From Saccharibacillus qingshengii (GTDB taxonomy: Bacteria > Bacillota > Bacilli > Paenibacillales > Paenibacillaceae), in assembly GCF_013185195.1 (NCBI RefSeq), contig NZ_JAAZWC010000004.1, positions 1 to 64,000 on the forward strand: a stretch of 64,000 bases of DNA. Direction: 5' to 3'. Positions within the stretch are counted from its first letter, which is position 1. Each line of letters starts with the position of its first letter. The translations under genes were made by a program, and so were the position numbers. Positions 43,772 to 52,254 of this stretch are shown piece by piece. The notes under the pieces are model-generated. The model did no database searches, had not been told where the DNA came from, and worked only from the letters and a program-made list of their open reading frames with translations.

Positions 43772-44686
43772 CTACCTCGCTATATCCGCCATCGCTTCGC
43801 GCAGCGTCGCATACCGGAATACGAATCCTTCGCGCAGCAGCCGCTCGGGAGCTGCCCAGCGGCTCTTGAGAACAAGCTCCGTTTCGGTACGGGTCATGGC
43901 GGAACCCAGCTCCAGCATCCAGACGGGCGCGGGCAGGCCGGATCTGCGGCCGTACGCTTCCCGGATGATGCGCATCTGCTCGGTATTGGTCACCTGCTCC
44001 GGCGCCGAAGCGTTGAAGATCCCGGAGAGGTCCGGGCGTTCTTCGATGAATTCGATTATCCGGCAGAGGTCTTCGAGATGAATCCAGCTGAAACGCTGGT
44101 CTCCGCTTCCCTGACGGCCGCCGAGACCGAAGCGGACCAGATTGACGTAAGGCGTCATTACGCCGCCTCCCGGCCCCAATACAATTGCGATCCGCAGCAC
44201 CGCTTTGCGCGTGTGCGGCGTATCGGCCGCCCAAAAAGTTTCTTCCCAGGCTTTGGCGACATCGACCGAAAATCCGCTGCCGATCTCCCCGTTCTCCTCG
44301 GTCATGGGCCGGTCGCGGGCATCCCGGTAGATCGTGGCCGTGCCCGAGTTGATCCACAGCTTCGGCGGTTGGGAACAGGCGGCCGCCGCTTCGCCGAGAA
44401 TTCGCGTCGTTTCGGTGCGCGACTGCAGAATATCGCGTTTGTTGCGTTCATTGTACCGGCAGTTAACCGATCGGCCGGCCAGATTGACCAGCAGATCCGC
44501 GCCTTCAAGCGCTGCGCACAGGCCTTCGGAATCGTCCCAGGCCGTATGCTCCGGCTTTCTGGAAATCATCCGTACGTCGTATCCCTTTTTCGTATATCGT
44601 TCCCGAAGCGCTCCGCCGATAAATCCGGTGGCTCCGGCAAGTACGATTTTGCGTTTCTTCTCTTCCAAACGGTCCGGGCCGGTCAT
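43772..44686 (-). CDS. TIGR01777-family epimerase
   Basis: 304 residues. IVLAGATGFIGGALRERY (about residues 14-31) is the Rossmann motif; NLAGRSVNCRYNERNK near 70 and the FSWIHLEDLCRIIEF segment near 203 are typical of the SDR39U1/YfhF/SulA-like family. Function in bacteria is not established. Start at 44686, where AGGAGG lies 8 bases upstream. Convergent with the merR-type gene. Confidence 0.9.
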   Translation of the reverse strand: MTGPDRLEEKKRKIVLAGATGFIGGALRERYTKKGYDVRMISRKPEHTAWDDSEGLCAALEGADLLVNLAGRSVNCRYNERNKRDILQSRTETTRILGEAAAACSQPPKLWINSGTATIYRDARDRPMTEENGEIGSGFSVDVAKAWEETFWAADTPHTRKAVLRIAIVLGPGGGVMTPYVNLVRFGLGGRQGSGDQRFSWIHLEDLCRIIEFIEERPDLSGIFNASAPEQVTNTEQMRIIREAYGRRSGLPAPVWMLELGSAMTRTETELVLKSRWAAPERLLREGFVFRYATLREAMADIAR

Positions 44687-44855
44687 CTTATTCCTCCTGA
44701 CGTCGATTTGCGGTCGTTTCGGTATGAATCTTAACAATTTATACCCGTAATCTCTTCACATCGACCTCCGATTTGACGATAAAGCGAAAAGGATGCAATC
44801 TAACTGTATGAACGGATCAAGAGCCGGAAGGGCTGCGTGCTGGAGGAGAAATGCA

Positions 44856-46367
44856 ATGGACAGATACCCGCTAATCGGAGAGGATAACCTTCCGACGGAG
44901 AGCGAATGGAATATCCTGCTGATCGGAGGCGGGAGCGAAGAATTTAGGGGCTTGACGCATCTGCTGGCCGGCTTTCAATTTGAGAGCCGTTCCATGCGGC
45001 TGCTTCATGCTGTAACGCCGGAAGAGGTCCGTCTGCAGCTTGCGACAGAAACGGACATCGCGGTGGTGATGCTGGAACTGTGCGCTTCGGCCGGTCGGCA
45101 GGCGCTCGAATGGGTCGGATATATCCGCGAATCCCTATCGAACGCGGCCGTAAGGATTGTCGTCGTCGCCGACCCGGCCTGGGCGGAAGCGGAAGAAGAA
45201 ATCATGCTGGGGTACGACATCAATACGTTCCGGCTCAAAGGGGAATTCGACGGAAGCGCAAGCAAGTTCAAGTCGGCGCTGATCGGTTCGCTGCGAGGCT
45301 ACCGGGATTTCAAGAAAACCGAAGACGAGAAAAAAAGTCTGGATTACGTGGCGCTGTCTTCCTCGCTTGTCCTCAATGCGGGTTCGCTTGAGGAACTGGC
45401 CGGGGATGTTCTGCGCCATCTCGCGTCAATCCTCAAAACCTATCCGTCTTCGGGAGGCCTCGTGCTGCAGAAGAACGGGCAGCAGTGGCGCATGCTGGCG
45501 GCCTCCGGCGAATACGTCAAGCTGAATCCGGCTTCGCTGCCCGAAGAGATGGAAGACGTACTCGCTTTGCTGCGGGAATCCAACGCCAAGTCCCTGATCC
45601 CGGACGGTTTCAGTTTCCATTCCCCGAGTGTGATCGGCCCGGAACGTCTGATCTTCGTGGAAGCCTGCCAGATGCCCAGCGACTGGGAATACTACCTGGC
45701 CGAATCGTACTGTGCCAACACGGATGCCGTATTCGAGAATCTGGAGCTGCGTCACGAGATCGAAAGCACGCAGAAAGAAATCATCTATACGCTTGGCGAA
45801 ATCGCGGAAACCCGCTCGCAGGAAACGGGATTCCATGTCAAACGCGTCGCCGAATACACCAAACTGCTTGCCGTAAAATACGGGCTGCCGGAAGAGGAAG
45901 CGAACTTGCTTGCCCTGGCCAGCCCGATGCACGATATCGGGAAGGTAGGCATCAGCGATTCCATTCTCAACAAGCCCGGAAAGCTGACGGAAGAGGAGTA
46001 CGCGACGATGAAGAACCACGCGCGGTCCGGCTACGAAATGCTGAAGCATTCGAGCCGCCCGATCCTCAAGACGGCGGCGATCATCGCGCTTCAGCATCAT
46101 GAAAAATACGGAGGAGGCGGGTATCCGCAGGGACTGAGCGGCGAAGAGATTCATCTCTACGGTCGGATCACCGCGATCGCCGACGTATTCGATGCCTTGG
46201 CAAGCGACCGGGTGTACAAGAAAGCCTGGCCGATGGACGAGATCGTCGAGCTGTTCCGCAAAGAGCGGGGCAAGCATTTCGACCCGAAACTCACGGACCT
46301 GTTTCTGAGACATTTGGATGAGTTTTTGGAAATTCGTGCTCGATATACGGATGAGAAAGTATTCTAA
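44856..46367 (+). CDS. HD-GYP domain protein with degenerate receiver and DUF3369-like domain
   Basis: 503 residues. An N-terminal receiver-like domain (about 15-135) is followed by a DUF3369/GAF-like region (about 150-310) and HD-GYP (about 325-490). HDIGKVGISDSILNKPGKL (HD at about 358) and HHEKYGGGGYPQGL (GYP at about 421) show a complete c-di-GMP phosphodiesterase motif set. In the receiver the usual phospho-acceptor Asp of LLDVVM-type strands is replaced (VVMLELCAS), so it is probably not phosphorylated. ATG 44856 follows TGGAGGAG. It precedes the exopolysaccharide operon by 107 bp. Confidence 0.9.
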   Translation: MDRYPLIGEDNLPTESEWNILLIGGGSEEFRGLTHLLAGFQFESRSMRLLHAVTPEEVRLQLATETDIAVVMLELCASAGRQALEWVGYIRESLSNAAVRIVVVADPAWAEAEEEIMLGYDINTFRLKGEFDGSASKFKSALIGSLRGYRDFKKTEDEKKSLDYVALSSSLVLNAGSLEELAGDVLRHLASILKTYPSSGGLVLQKNGQQWRMLAASGEYVKLNPASLPEEMEDVLALLRESNAKSLIPDGFSFHSPSVIGPERLIFVEACQMPSDWEYYLAESYCANTDAVFENLELRHEIESTQKEIIYTLGEIAETRSQETGFHVKRVAEYTKLLAVKYGLPEEEANLLALASPMHDIGKVGISDSILNKPGKLTEEEYATMKNHARSGYEMLKHSSRPILKTAAIIALQHHEKYGGGGYPQGLSGEEIHLYGRITAIADVFDALASDRVYKKAWPMDEIVELFRKERGKHFDPKLTDLFLRHLDEFLEIRARYTDEKVF

Positions 46368-46389
46368 ATTTCTTTTTGCTGGGTAAATT

Positions 46390-46430
46390 ACCTATTAGGT
46401 ATTGCTTAATCCTATATGATTAGGTATAAA
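46390..46430 (+). promoter_or_regulatory. promoter of the exopolysaccharide operon with flanking palindromes
   Basis: TTGCTT (46402-46407), 17 bp, TATAAA (46425-46430). ACCTATTAGGT (46390-46400), a perfect palindrome around a central base, lies directly upstream of the -35. CCTATATGATTAGG (46411-46424), a related half-site pair, fills the spacer. A dedicated regulator is likely, but I cannot name it. Confidence 0.6.
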
Positions 46431-46474
46431 GTACTCTATAAGAACTTCTAAGTAAAAACTGGAGGCTGTTCCGG

Positions 46475-47581
46475 GTGCTACTAAAAGGAAAAAAGAAATC
46501 CGCCTACGTACTGATCGCTTTGTTTGTTACGGCGACGGCTATTTTTTGCGGCGGATGGGAACTTCTTCGACAGCGTTACGTTTCCCCGACCCCAAATTTC
46601 GTCGCTTCCCACCTGATGAACCCTAATCAAACCCTTGCCACTTATCTCAAACCTTCCGTTTCCCAGCATCCCGATATTGCCGCCGGCAAAGAAGCCCTGC
46701 TCGAGTCGATGGGCTTATGGATGCAGTACAACCTGAATCAAGACAAGCAGACCGAATTCGACAAAAGTTTCGGCGTGGTGCAGACGTATTTTACCGCCCC
46801 CGAATCCTACTGGTATTGGAAGATATCGCCCGACGGAACTTCGAGTGTCGCGACCAATGCGCTCGGTGACGATCTTCGTTTGTTGAATGTGCTTCTGAAA
46901 GCCCATGATGCCTGGGGCGGCGACGCCTATCTCGAAGAAGCTCGCCGGATCTCGGACGTGCTGCAGCGGAAGGCGGCCGTAAACGGCTATATGGTCGACT
47001 ACCACAATTTCTCCGACGGAAGCTCCGCTTCTACGCTTAACCTCGCTTACCTCGATATCCAAGCTTTCAAGAGAATGAATGCTTACGGGCTGATGGACGA
47101 TGCGTCGCTGCAGCGTTACACGGCTCTGCTCGAGAATGTTCCCCGGGACTCCGTTTTCTATCCCCAGCGCTACAACGTTCAGACCAACCGCTATGAATCC
47201 GACAACGAAGTCAATCTGACCGAGCAGCTGATTGCGGCTATTCACGTTCGGGAAGCCGGCGATATGCCGGACAAACTGCTGGAGTTTCTGAAGCAGCATT
47301 TTGTGCAGGACGGCAGGCTGGCCGGCCGTTATGACCGTGCCAGCGCCAAAGCCACCGTTTCTTACGAGTCTCCCGCCGTATACGGACTGGCCGCTATCCT
47401 CTTCATGGAATCCGACGATTCCAAATGGGCCGGCAAAATGATCGCCAAAATGCTGGAATTCCGTGATCACGATCCTGCGTACCCAGGCGGTTATGTATTT
47501 GACGGCGATACGCATGCTTTTGATAACCTGTTCCCGCTCTTGGCGGAACAGCAGTGGAAAACCGATAGAAGGAATCGATAA
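46475..47581 (+). CDS. membrane-anchored GH8-like glycosidase (YdaJ-like)
   Basis: 368 residues with an N-terminal membrane anchor or signal (YVLIALFVTATAIFCGGW, about residues 11-28). The remainder resembles family 8 glycoside hydrolases: SMGLWMQYNLNQD with an adjacent Glu, NALGDDLRLLNVLLKA and DAWGGDAYLEEA. B. subtilis YdaJ, the first gene of a c-di-GMP-dependent exopolysaccharide operon, is of this kind. Likely role: trimming or releasing the polysaccharide outside the cell. GTG start after GGAGG. First gene of a four-gene operon. Confidence 0.78.
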   Translation: MLLKGKKKSAYVLIALFVTATAIFCGGWELLRQRYVSPTPNFVASHLMNPNQTLATYLKPSVSQHPDIAAGKEALLESMGLWMQYNLNQDKQTEFDKSFGVVQTYFTAPESYWYWKISPDGTSSVATNALGDDLRLLNVLLKAHDAWGGDAYLEEARRISDVLQRKAAVNGYMVDYHNFSDGSSASTLNLAYLDIQAFKRMNAYGLMDDASLQRYTALLENVPRDSVFYPQRYNVQTNRYESDNEVNLTEQLIAAIHVREAGDMPDKLLEFLKQHFVQDGRLAGRYDRASAKATVSYESPAVYGLAAILFMESDDSKWAGKMIAKMLEFRDHDPAYPGGYVFDGDTHAFDNLFPLLAEQQWKTDRRNR

Positions 47582-47584
47582 TTT

Positions 47585-48460
47585 ATGAAAAAAGCAGTTT
47601 TTATTCGTCCGTTTTCGATCGGATATGTGGCTCTGATCGCGCTGGCTGTCGTGCAGACGCTTCTGCTGAATCTGCACATTTACCAAAACTCCGGCGGCAC
47701 TTCGCGAGAGATCGGGCTTGGACTGATGGCGCTTGTTGCGCTGGGCGTTGGATTTTTGATCCCGCTCGGCGTTTCGGTAGTACTGGTGTTTGTGTTTGTT
47801 GTCGCGTATTTTGTCTGGCTGACTTCCTACGGGCCGATTGACCTGCTGGGGGTTTCCTGGGTGCTTCTCGTACCCGCCGACCTATTGGTTGCCGGGCTGC
47901 TGGGACGCGGACTCGTGCGCATCCGAAGGCTGATCGAACGGTTGGACGCCCTGCAGAGCCTGAACCCGGAAGTCGATCTTACGACGAATCTGGGCAACCG
48001 TCTGGCCCTGCAGGATACGCTGATCAAACAGTCCAATCTGGCTCGCCGTTACTCCGACCGCTACGGATTCTGTCTGATGCTGTTCAAGATCGACTTTCTG
48101 CCTTCTGTGCAGGAAGCGCTTGGCTCCCGGCGATATTCGGCGTTCCTGGTCGATCTGTCCGCGATTATCCAGAAGCAGATCCGGTTTGAAGATTACAAGT
48201 TTTCGATTGAAGGCGGACAGTTCGTCGTGATCTGTCCCATGACGCAGCCGGACGATCTGCAGATGCTCAAAGACCGGATCAAGCAGGCCATCATGGACCA
48301 CCGGGTCGAAAGCCCGGGAGGTCAGCGCGTCAACTTCGTCGTCCGTGCCGGCGGCCTTGTTTTTCGCGAAGAACAGTTCAGCAAGTACGGGGACGCCAAT
48401 GATGTCGTAGCCGCACTTGTACGCAACTCGGAAACGGATTTGATCGGCGAGTATATCTAA
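47585..48460 (+). CDS. degenerate GGDEF membrane protein, probable c-di-GMP receptor (YdaK-like)
   Basis: 291 residues with about four membrane helices (residues 1-120) and a GGDEF-fold domain. The active-site motif is EGGQF (about residues 209-213), which should not make c-di-GMP. Exactly five residues before it stands RFED (200-203), which has the spacing of the RxxD inhibitory site that binds c-di-GMP in PleD-type cyclases. This is the logic of B. subtilis YdaK. It starts 3 bp after the GH8-like gene and precedes the glycosyltransferase, so it probably activates polysaccharide synthesis when c-di-GMP is high. Confidence 0.85.
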   Translation: MKKAVFIRPFSIGYVALIALAVVQTLLLNLHIYQNSGGTSREIGLGLMALVALGVGFLIPLGVSVVLVFVFVVAYFVWLTSYGPIDLLGVSWVLLVPADLLVAGLLGRGLVRIRRLIERLDALQSLNPEVDLTTNLGNRLALQDTLIKQSNLARRYSDRYGFCLMLFKIDFLPSVQEALGSRRYSAFLVDLSAIIQKQIRFEDYKFSIEGGQFVVICPMTQPDDLQMLKDRIKQAIMDHRVESPGGQRVNFVVRAGGLVFREEQFSKYGDANDVVAALVRNSETDLIGEYI

Positions 48461-48507
48461 CGGGCTGCGGTCTCCTTGTGACCCTGCCCAATAAAGGAGG
48501 ATTGAAC

Positions 48508-48654
48508 GTGGAGAGTTATATGGCGTGGTTTTTTCCGCTTTGTGGCGGAGTGAACGCTTTTCTGACGCTTTGCCTTGTAGTACTGACCGGACTGACCCTG
48601 TGGCTTCGCAGCGCGGTTAACCGGAGTTACGACCGGGGCCAATCGCATGAGTGA
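48508..48654 (+). CDS. small one-pass membrane protein in the exopolysaccharide operon
   Basis: 48 residues (MESYMAWFFPLCGG to NRSYDRGQSHE). A strong ribosome site AAAGGAGG stands seven bases before the GTG, and the stop overlaps the glycosyltransferase start (ATGAGTGA), so translation is coupled. One hydrophobic helix (about residues 14-33) and a basic tail. It occupies the place of ydaL but is far too short to be that gene. It could be a small subunit of the synthase. Confidence 0.7.
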   Translation: MESYMAWFFPLCGGVNAFLTLCLVVLTGLTLWLRSAVNRSYDRGQSHE

Positions 48655-49942
48655 CGGTTTGCTGCTGTTTTCGATGTTAAGCATTTGGGCGGCGGTACTG
48701 CAGTCCATCGTGTTTATGGCCGGCGGTGCCCGTTTTTTGATCCTGGAACGCCGGGAGAGATGGGACTCTTCCCAGGACATGAGTTCTTTTCCGACCGTAA
48801 CGGTACTGATTCCTGCCCACAATGAAGAGATGGTTATCGCCGCAACCGCAGAGAATGTGCTCAAGCTGAACTACCCACCCGAGAAACTGCAGCTGATCGT
48901 CATCGCCGACAACTGTTCGGATTCCACGGCGCAGCGGCTGCGGGCGCTCAAGGAAATGCCGGCTTTCCGGGATCGGGATTTCGCGGTGTTTGAAAGAAGC
49001 GGCACGGGCGGCAAATCGGGGGCTTTGAACGATGCTCTGGAACAGGCGAAGGGTGAATGGAGCTGCATTTTCGATGCGGATGCGGCTCCCGAGCGCAATA
49101 CCCTCTTTTTCCTCATAACAAAAGCGCTGGAAGATCCGGAAAAGTACGGGGCGGTGTTCGGACGGAACAAGGCGCGCAACCGCGGCCAGAATCTGCTGTC
49201 TCGCTTCATCAATCTGGAACTGGTGACGGTGCAGCGGATTTATCATACCGGGATGTGGCAGCTGTTCCGGATCGGAACGATTCCCGGCACCAATTTCATT
49301 ATCCAAGCGGACTTGATCCGGGAGATCGGCGGCTGGGACGTGAAGGCATTGACGGAAGATACGGCGGTGTCTTTCGAAATTATGCAGAGGGGCAAGCTGA
49401 TTGCCCTCGCTTCGCGGGCCGAAGCGTATCAGCAGGAACCGGAAGACCTGAGCGTCTATATGAAGCAGAGAACGCGCAGGGCGCAGGGCAATTTCTATGT
49501 CATCATGACCAATATCAAGCATCTGTTCGACCGCTCCACCTGGAGAGTCAAATTTCTGATTCTGTATTATGCCACTGGCTATCTCTGGTTTATGCTCGCG
49601 ATCCTGATCTCGGACTTCATTCTGGGCATCAACCTAGTGTTCCTGGTTCTGAATCTGTTCTATTCTTCTCTGGTCTCGCCGTTCCGGTTCGCCGACGGTC
49701 TTTACATGTATCTGATGATGTCGGGGGCGCTGATGTATTATCTGTACGTGCTCCAGATCAATCTGGCGCTGTCTTCCGATATCGGACAGAGCACCACGAG
49801 CAACTTTGTACTGTCCTGCTTGTCCTACTTCACTTATGCGCAGCTCTTTATCGTTCTGTCGCTCAAAGCGGTCTGGAATCTGACGGTCAGCAAAGTGACG
49901 GGCAAAAAGACAAAGTGGTACAAGACCCAGCGCTTCGGCTGA
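48647..49942 (+). CDS. family 2 glycosyltransferase (YdaM-like polysaccharide synthase)
   Basis: 431 residues: an N-terminal membrane helix, a GT2 catalytic domain and three to four C-terminal helices, the architecture of processive synthases. LIPAHNEE, VIADNCSD, FDADAAP (DxD-like), LTEDTAVSFEI (TED) and KQRTRRAQGN (a Q-x-x-R-W-like motif) are all visible. It should polymerise a nucleotide sugar across the membrane. Last gene of the operon. Foldback element 4 occupies the terminator. Confidence 0.9.
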   Translation: MSDGLLLFSMLSIWAAVLQSIVFMAGGARFLILERRERWDSSQDMSSFPTVTVLIPAHNEEMVIAATAENVLKLNYPPEKLQLIVIADNCSDSTAQRLRALKEMPAFRDRDFAVFERSGTGGKSGALNDALEQAKGEWSCIFDADAAPERNTLFFLITKALEDPEKYGAVFGRNKARNRGQNLLSRFINLELVTVQRIYHTGMWQLFRIGTIPGTNFIIQADLIREIGGWDVKALTEDTAVSFEIMQRGKLIALASRAEAYQQEPEDLSVYMKQRTRRAQGNFYVIMTNIKHLFDRSTWRVKFLILYYATGYLWFMLAILISDFILGINLVFLVLNLFYSSLVSPFRFADGLYMYLMMSGALMYYLYVLQINLALSSDIGQSTTSNFVLSCLSYFTYAQLFIVLSLKAVWNLTVSKVTGKKTKWYKTQRFG

Positions 49943-49982
49943 GCTTCGGACCAAGCGTTTCGAGGAACCTTCCGCCTGCGGC

Positions 49983-50262
49983 CAACGTGTCGAGAAAGTC
50001 TGAATTCAAGTGAAGCGAGGAGGCGGAGGGAGAAATTCAGTGTAGGAACGATAGTGTTCGCCTTTGTGGTGCAAGTTCATCCAAAATCAGGATATGAACT
50101 TGCACCGTTAATCGAGGAAATTCTGCTAAATTTCAATCCCTTTCCCCGATTTCAACACGCGACCTAAATCCTTTCGAAGAAAGGCACATCGTAAGCGACC
50201 GAAACGAATTTCTCCCGAAGTTGACAAGCTTCTCTTACGAATAGGACTTTCTCGACAGCCTG
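49983..50262 (-). repeat. foldback element copy 4 (terminator-nested, 280 bp)
   Basis: Reverse orientation: it opens CAACGTGTCGAGAAAGTC and closes GACTTTCTCGACAGCCTG. It carries the same extra palindrome as copy 2 (GGTGCAAGTTCAT ... ATGAACTTGCACC, 50068-50106) plus a private insert (about 50163-50199). Unlike the others, only nine bases of the host, GCCTGCGGC, are directly repeated (49974-49982 and 50263-50271). Joining the flanks at that repeat recreates a hairpin GAACCT...AGGTTC with a T-rich tail. Confidence 0.88.
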
Positions 50263-50293
50263 GCCTGCGGCGCGAGGTTCTTTCGTCTTTTTG
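50263..50293 (+). terminator. right half of the terminator split by element 4
   Basis: GCCTGCGGCGCGAGGTTC followed by TTTCGTCTTTTT. The left half, GAACCTTCCGCCTGCGGC, ends at 49982. Confidence 0.55.
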
Positions 50294-50440
50294 ATCCGGA
50301 GCGGTCCTTAAGCCGCTTGTACTCGGGGCCGAAATTTGGGAGAATAAGAATGAATTTTACTGTCCAGTCCAACATCCACTCCAACATACCGGGTCCCGAG
50401 CGGACTTCCGGTTTTTTAAAATGAAAAGAGGTTAACCATC

Positions 50441-51538
50441 ATGAACAGCAAACCGTCCATTTACGGACTGACTTTGGAGGCTATGTCCGACTGGCTGACG
50501 CAAAACGGGGAAAAGAAATCCCGCGCCGCGCATATCTGGGAGGCTCTGTATACGGCAAGAGTCAGCGACTTTTCGCAGATGACCGCAGTGAACGCCGCCT
50601 GTTTGGATCTGCTCAAAGATCGCTTCTCGCTGAATACGATGACCGAGTTCGTCAAGCAGGAAGCTTCCGACGGTACCGTCAAGTTCCTGCTCCAACTGCA
50701 TGACGGCAGCCTGATCGAGACCGTACTCATGCGCAAAAAGTACGGCTTGTCCGTCTGCGTCACGACGCAGGTCGGCTGCAATATCGGCTGCAGCTTCTGC
50801 GCAAGCGGTCTGATCAAGAAAAGCCGCGATCTGACCGCCGGAGAGATCGTCGAGCAGATCATGACCGTGCAGCATTATCTGGATGCGGCCGGGAACGGCG
50901 AGAAGGTCACCAATATCGTCGTCATGGGTATCGGCGAACCGTTCGACAACTTCGAACATCTGATCCAGTTCCTCGAAGTGGTCAAAGACCGCAAGGGACT
51001 GGCGATCGCCGCGAAGCGCATCACCGTCTCGACCAGCGGCATTCCGTCCAAGATCCGCGCCTTCGCGGATCTCGGTACCCAGACGCATCTGGCCATCTCG
51101 CTTCATGCGCCGAATAACGATCTGCGCACACAGATTATGCAGATCAACCGCGCTTTCCCGCTCGAGAAACTGATGGACGCTGTCCGTTACTACCTCGAGA
51201 CGACGAACCGCCGGATCATGTTCGAATATATCCTGCTGAGTGAAGTCAACGACGGTCTCGACACGGCCGTGCAGCTGGCCGATCTGCTGGAGGAATTCAA
51301 GGATCAGGCGAGCATCAATCTGATTCCTTACAATCCGGTCGACGAACACAGCCAGTATCAGCGCAGTACGCCGGAAGCGATCAACGGCTTCTACGACGTG
51401 CTCAAGAAGCGCAGCATCAACGCGACCGTCCGGATGGAGCACGGCACCGATATCGATGCCGCCTGCGGACAGCTGCGGAGCAAGCAGATCCGCAAAGACG
51501 AAAAATCCGTCCGCACAGGCACGATTGCGGCGGGCTGA
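50441..51538 (+). CDS. rlmN: 23S rRNA (adenine(2503)-C(2))-methyltransferase RlmN
   Basis: 365 residues. Radical SAM methyltransferase that modifies A2503 of 23S rRNA and A37 of some tRNAs. The CxxxC-xx-C cluster site is in [15 protein letters not shown] (about residues 108-122), followed by [11 protein letters not shown] and the C-terminal [12 protein letters not shown], which holds the methyl-accepting cysteine. The N-terminal [14 protein letters not shown] and the overall sequence fit Bacillus-type RlmN better than the resistance paralogue Cfr. AAAGAGG ribosome site before ATG. Monocistronic. Confidence 0.93.
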   Translation: MNSKPSIYGLTLEAMSDWLTQNGEKKSRAAHIWEALYTARVSDFSQMTAVNAACLDLLKDRFSLNTMTEFVKQEASDGTVKFLLQLHDGSLIETVLMRKKYGLSVCVTTQVGCNIGCSFCASGLIKKSRDLTAGEIVEQIMTVQHYLDAAGNGEKVTNIVVMGIGEPFDNFEHLIQFLEVVKDRKGLAIAAKRITVSTSGIPSKIRAFADLGTQTHLAISLHAPNNDLRTQIMQINRAFPLEKLMDAVRYYLETTNRRIMFEYILLSEVNDGLDTAVQLADLLEEFKDQASINLIPYNPVDEHSQYQRSTPEAINGFYDVLKKRSINATVRMEHGTDIDAACGQLRSKQIRKDEKSVRTGTIAAG

Positions 51539-51570
51539 TCGCATTCGGCATCAACCGTTTCCAACAAGTT

Positions 51571-51600
51571 AAGCGCGCCCTTTGCGGGGCGCGCTTTTTG
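51571..51600 (+). terminator. intrinsic terminator after rlmN
   Basis: AAGCGCGCCC / GGGGCGCGCTT stem, TTTTTG tail. Confidence 0.9.
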
Positions 51601-51669
51601 ATTTGCTTGTCTTTTTTGGAAGCGCTATAATCTTCACGAATTCCGAATTGCCCAAAGGGGGAAGACGAC

Positions 51670-51987
51670 ATGATCCGCAAAGCCTCGGTCATGAAAGTAT
51701 TCAGCGAACATCACGAAGAATACCGGCGCCGGCACGACGAATTGTGGCCGGAGATGGAAGCCATGCTGAACGAACACGGGATGCTGAGCTACTCGATTTA
51801 TCTGGACGAAGAAACGGACAGCCTGTTCGCCTATCTCGAAATCGAAGACGAAGAGCGTTGGGCACAATCCGCCGATACCGAAATCTGCCGCAGATGGTGG
51901 GCGTACATGAAAGACATCATGGAGACGAACCCGGACAACAGTCCCGTATCCCGCGAGCTGAAGCCGGTCTTTCACCTCGGCCGCTGA
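51670..51987 (+). CDS. rhaM: L-rhamnose mutarotase
   Basis: 105 residues, the length of RhaM. Interconverts alpha and beta anomers of L-rhamnose before its isomerisation. [17 protein letters not shown] (about residues 15-31), the [17 protein letters not shown] strand pair and [17 protein letters not shown] near 77-93 are typical, including the catalytic His and Trp residues. No other rhamnose genes are nearby. AAAGGGGG precedes the ATG. Foldback element 5 follows. Confidence 0.93.
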   Translation: MIRKASVMKVFSEHHEEYRRRHDELWPEMEAMLNEHGMLSYSIYLDEETDSLFAYLEIEDEERWAQSADTEICRRWWAYMKDIMETNPDNSPVSRELKPVFHLGR

Positions 51988-52052
51988 CCGCCCGGGCGGA
52001 AGATTTCTTCTCTGCCTGGGCATAAAAAAGCCTGTCCGCCAAGGACAGGCTT

Positions 52053-52254
52053 CAACGTGTCGAGAAAGTATGGTTCCTAGAGAAGCGAGGAGGCGAAGGG
52101 AGAAATTCAGTGTAGGAACGATAGTGTTCGCCTTTGAAATCGAGAAAATTCCGCTGAAATTCAATCTTTTTCCCCGATTTCAACACGCGACCGGAACGAA
52201 TTTCTCTCGCAGCCGACAAGCTTCTCCTAAGAATAGGACTTTCTCGACAGCCTG
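52053..52254 (-). repeat. foldback element copy 5 (terminator-nested, 202 bp)
   Basis: Reverse orientation, same length as copy 1. It begins CAACGTGTCGAGAAAGTA and ends GACTTTCTCGACAGCCTG. The complete 25-bp host hairpin (stem AAGCCTGTCC, loop GCCAA) is repeated without a difference at 52028-52052 and 52255-52279. The A run stays only on the far left and the T run only on the far right, so insertion took place inside a bidirectional terminator between the convergent rhaM and peptide-transporter genes. Confidence 0.92.

Noticed and set aside
50441-51538. Cfr-type antibiotic resistance methyltransferase
   Set aside because: The N-terminus and the segments around the cluster ([19 protein letters not shown]) match housekeeping RlmN of Bacillus better than Cfr.
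9471-52164. Short open frames inside the foldback elements with similar peptides (for example ISKANTIVP)
   Set aside because: The similarity comes from the shared DNA. Frames differ in length, have no ribosome sites and are broken by private inserts.
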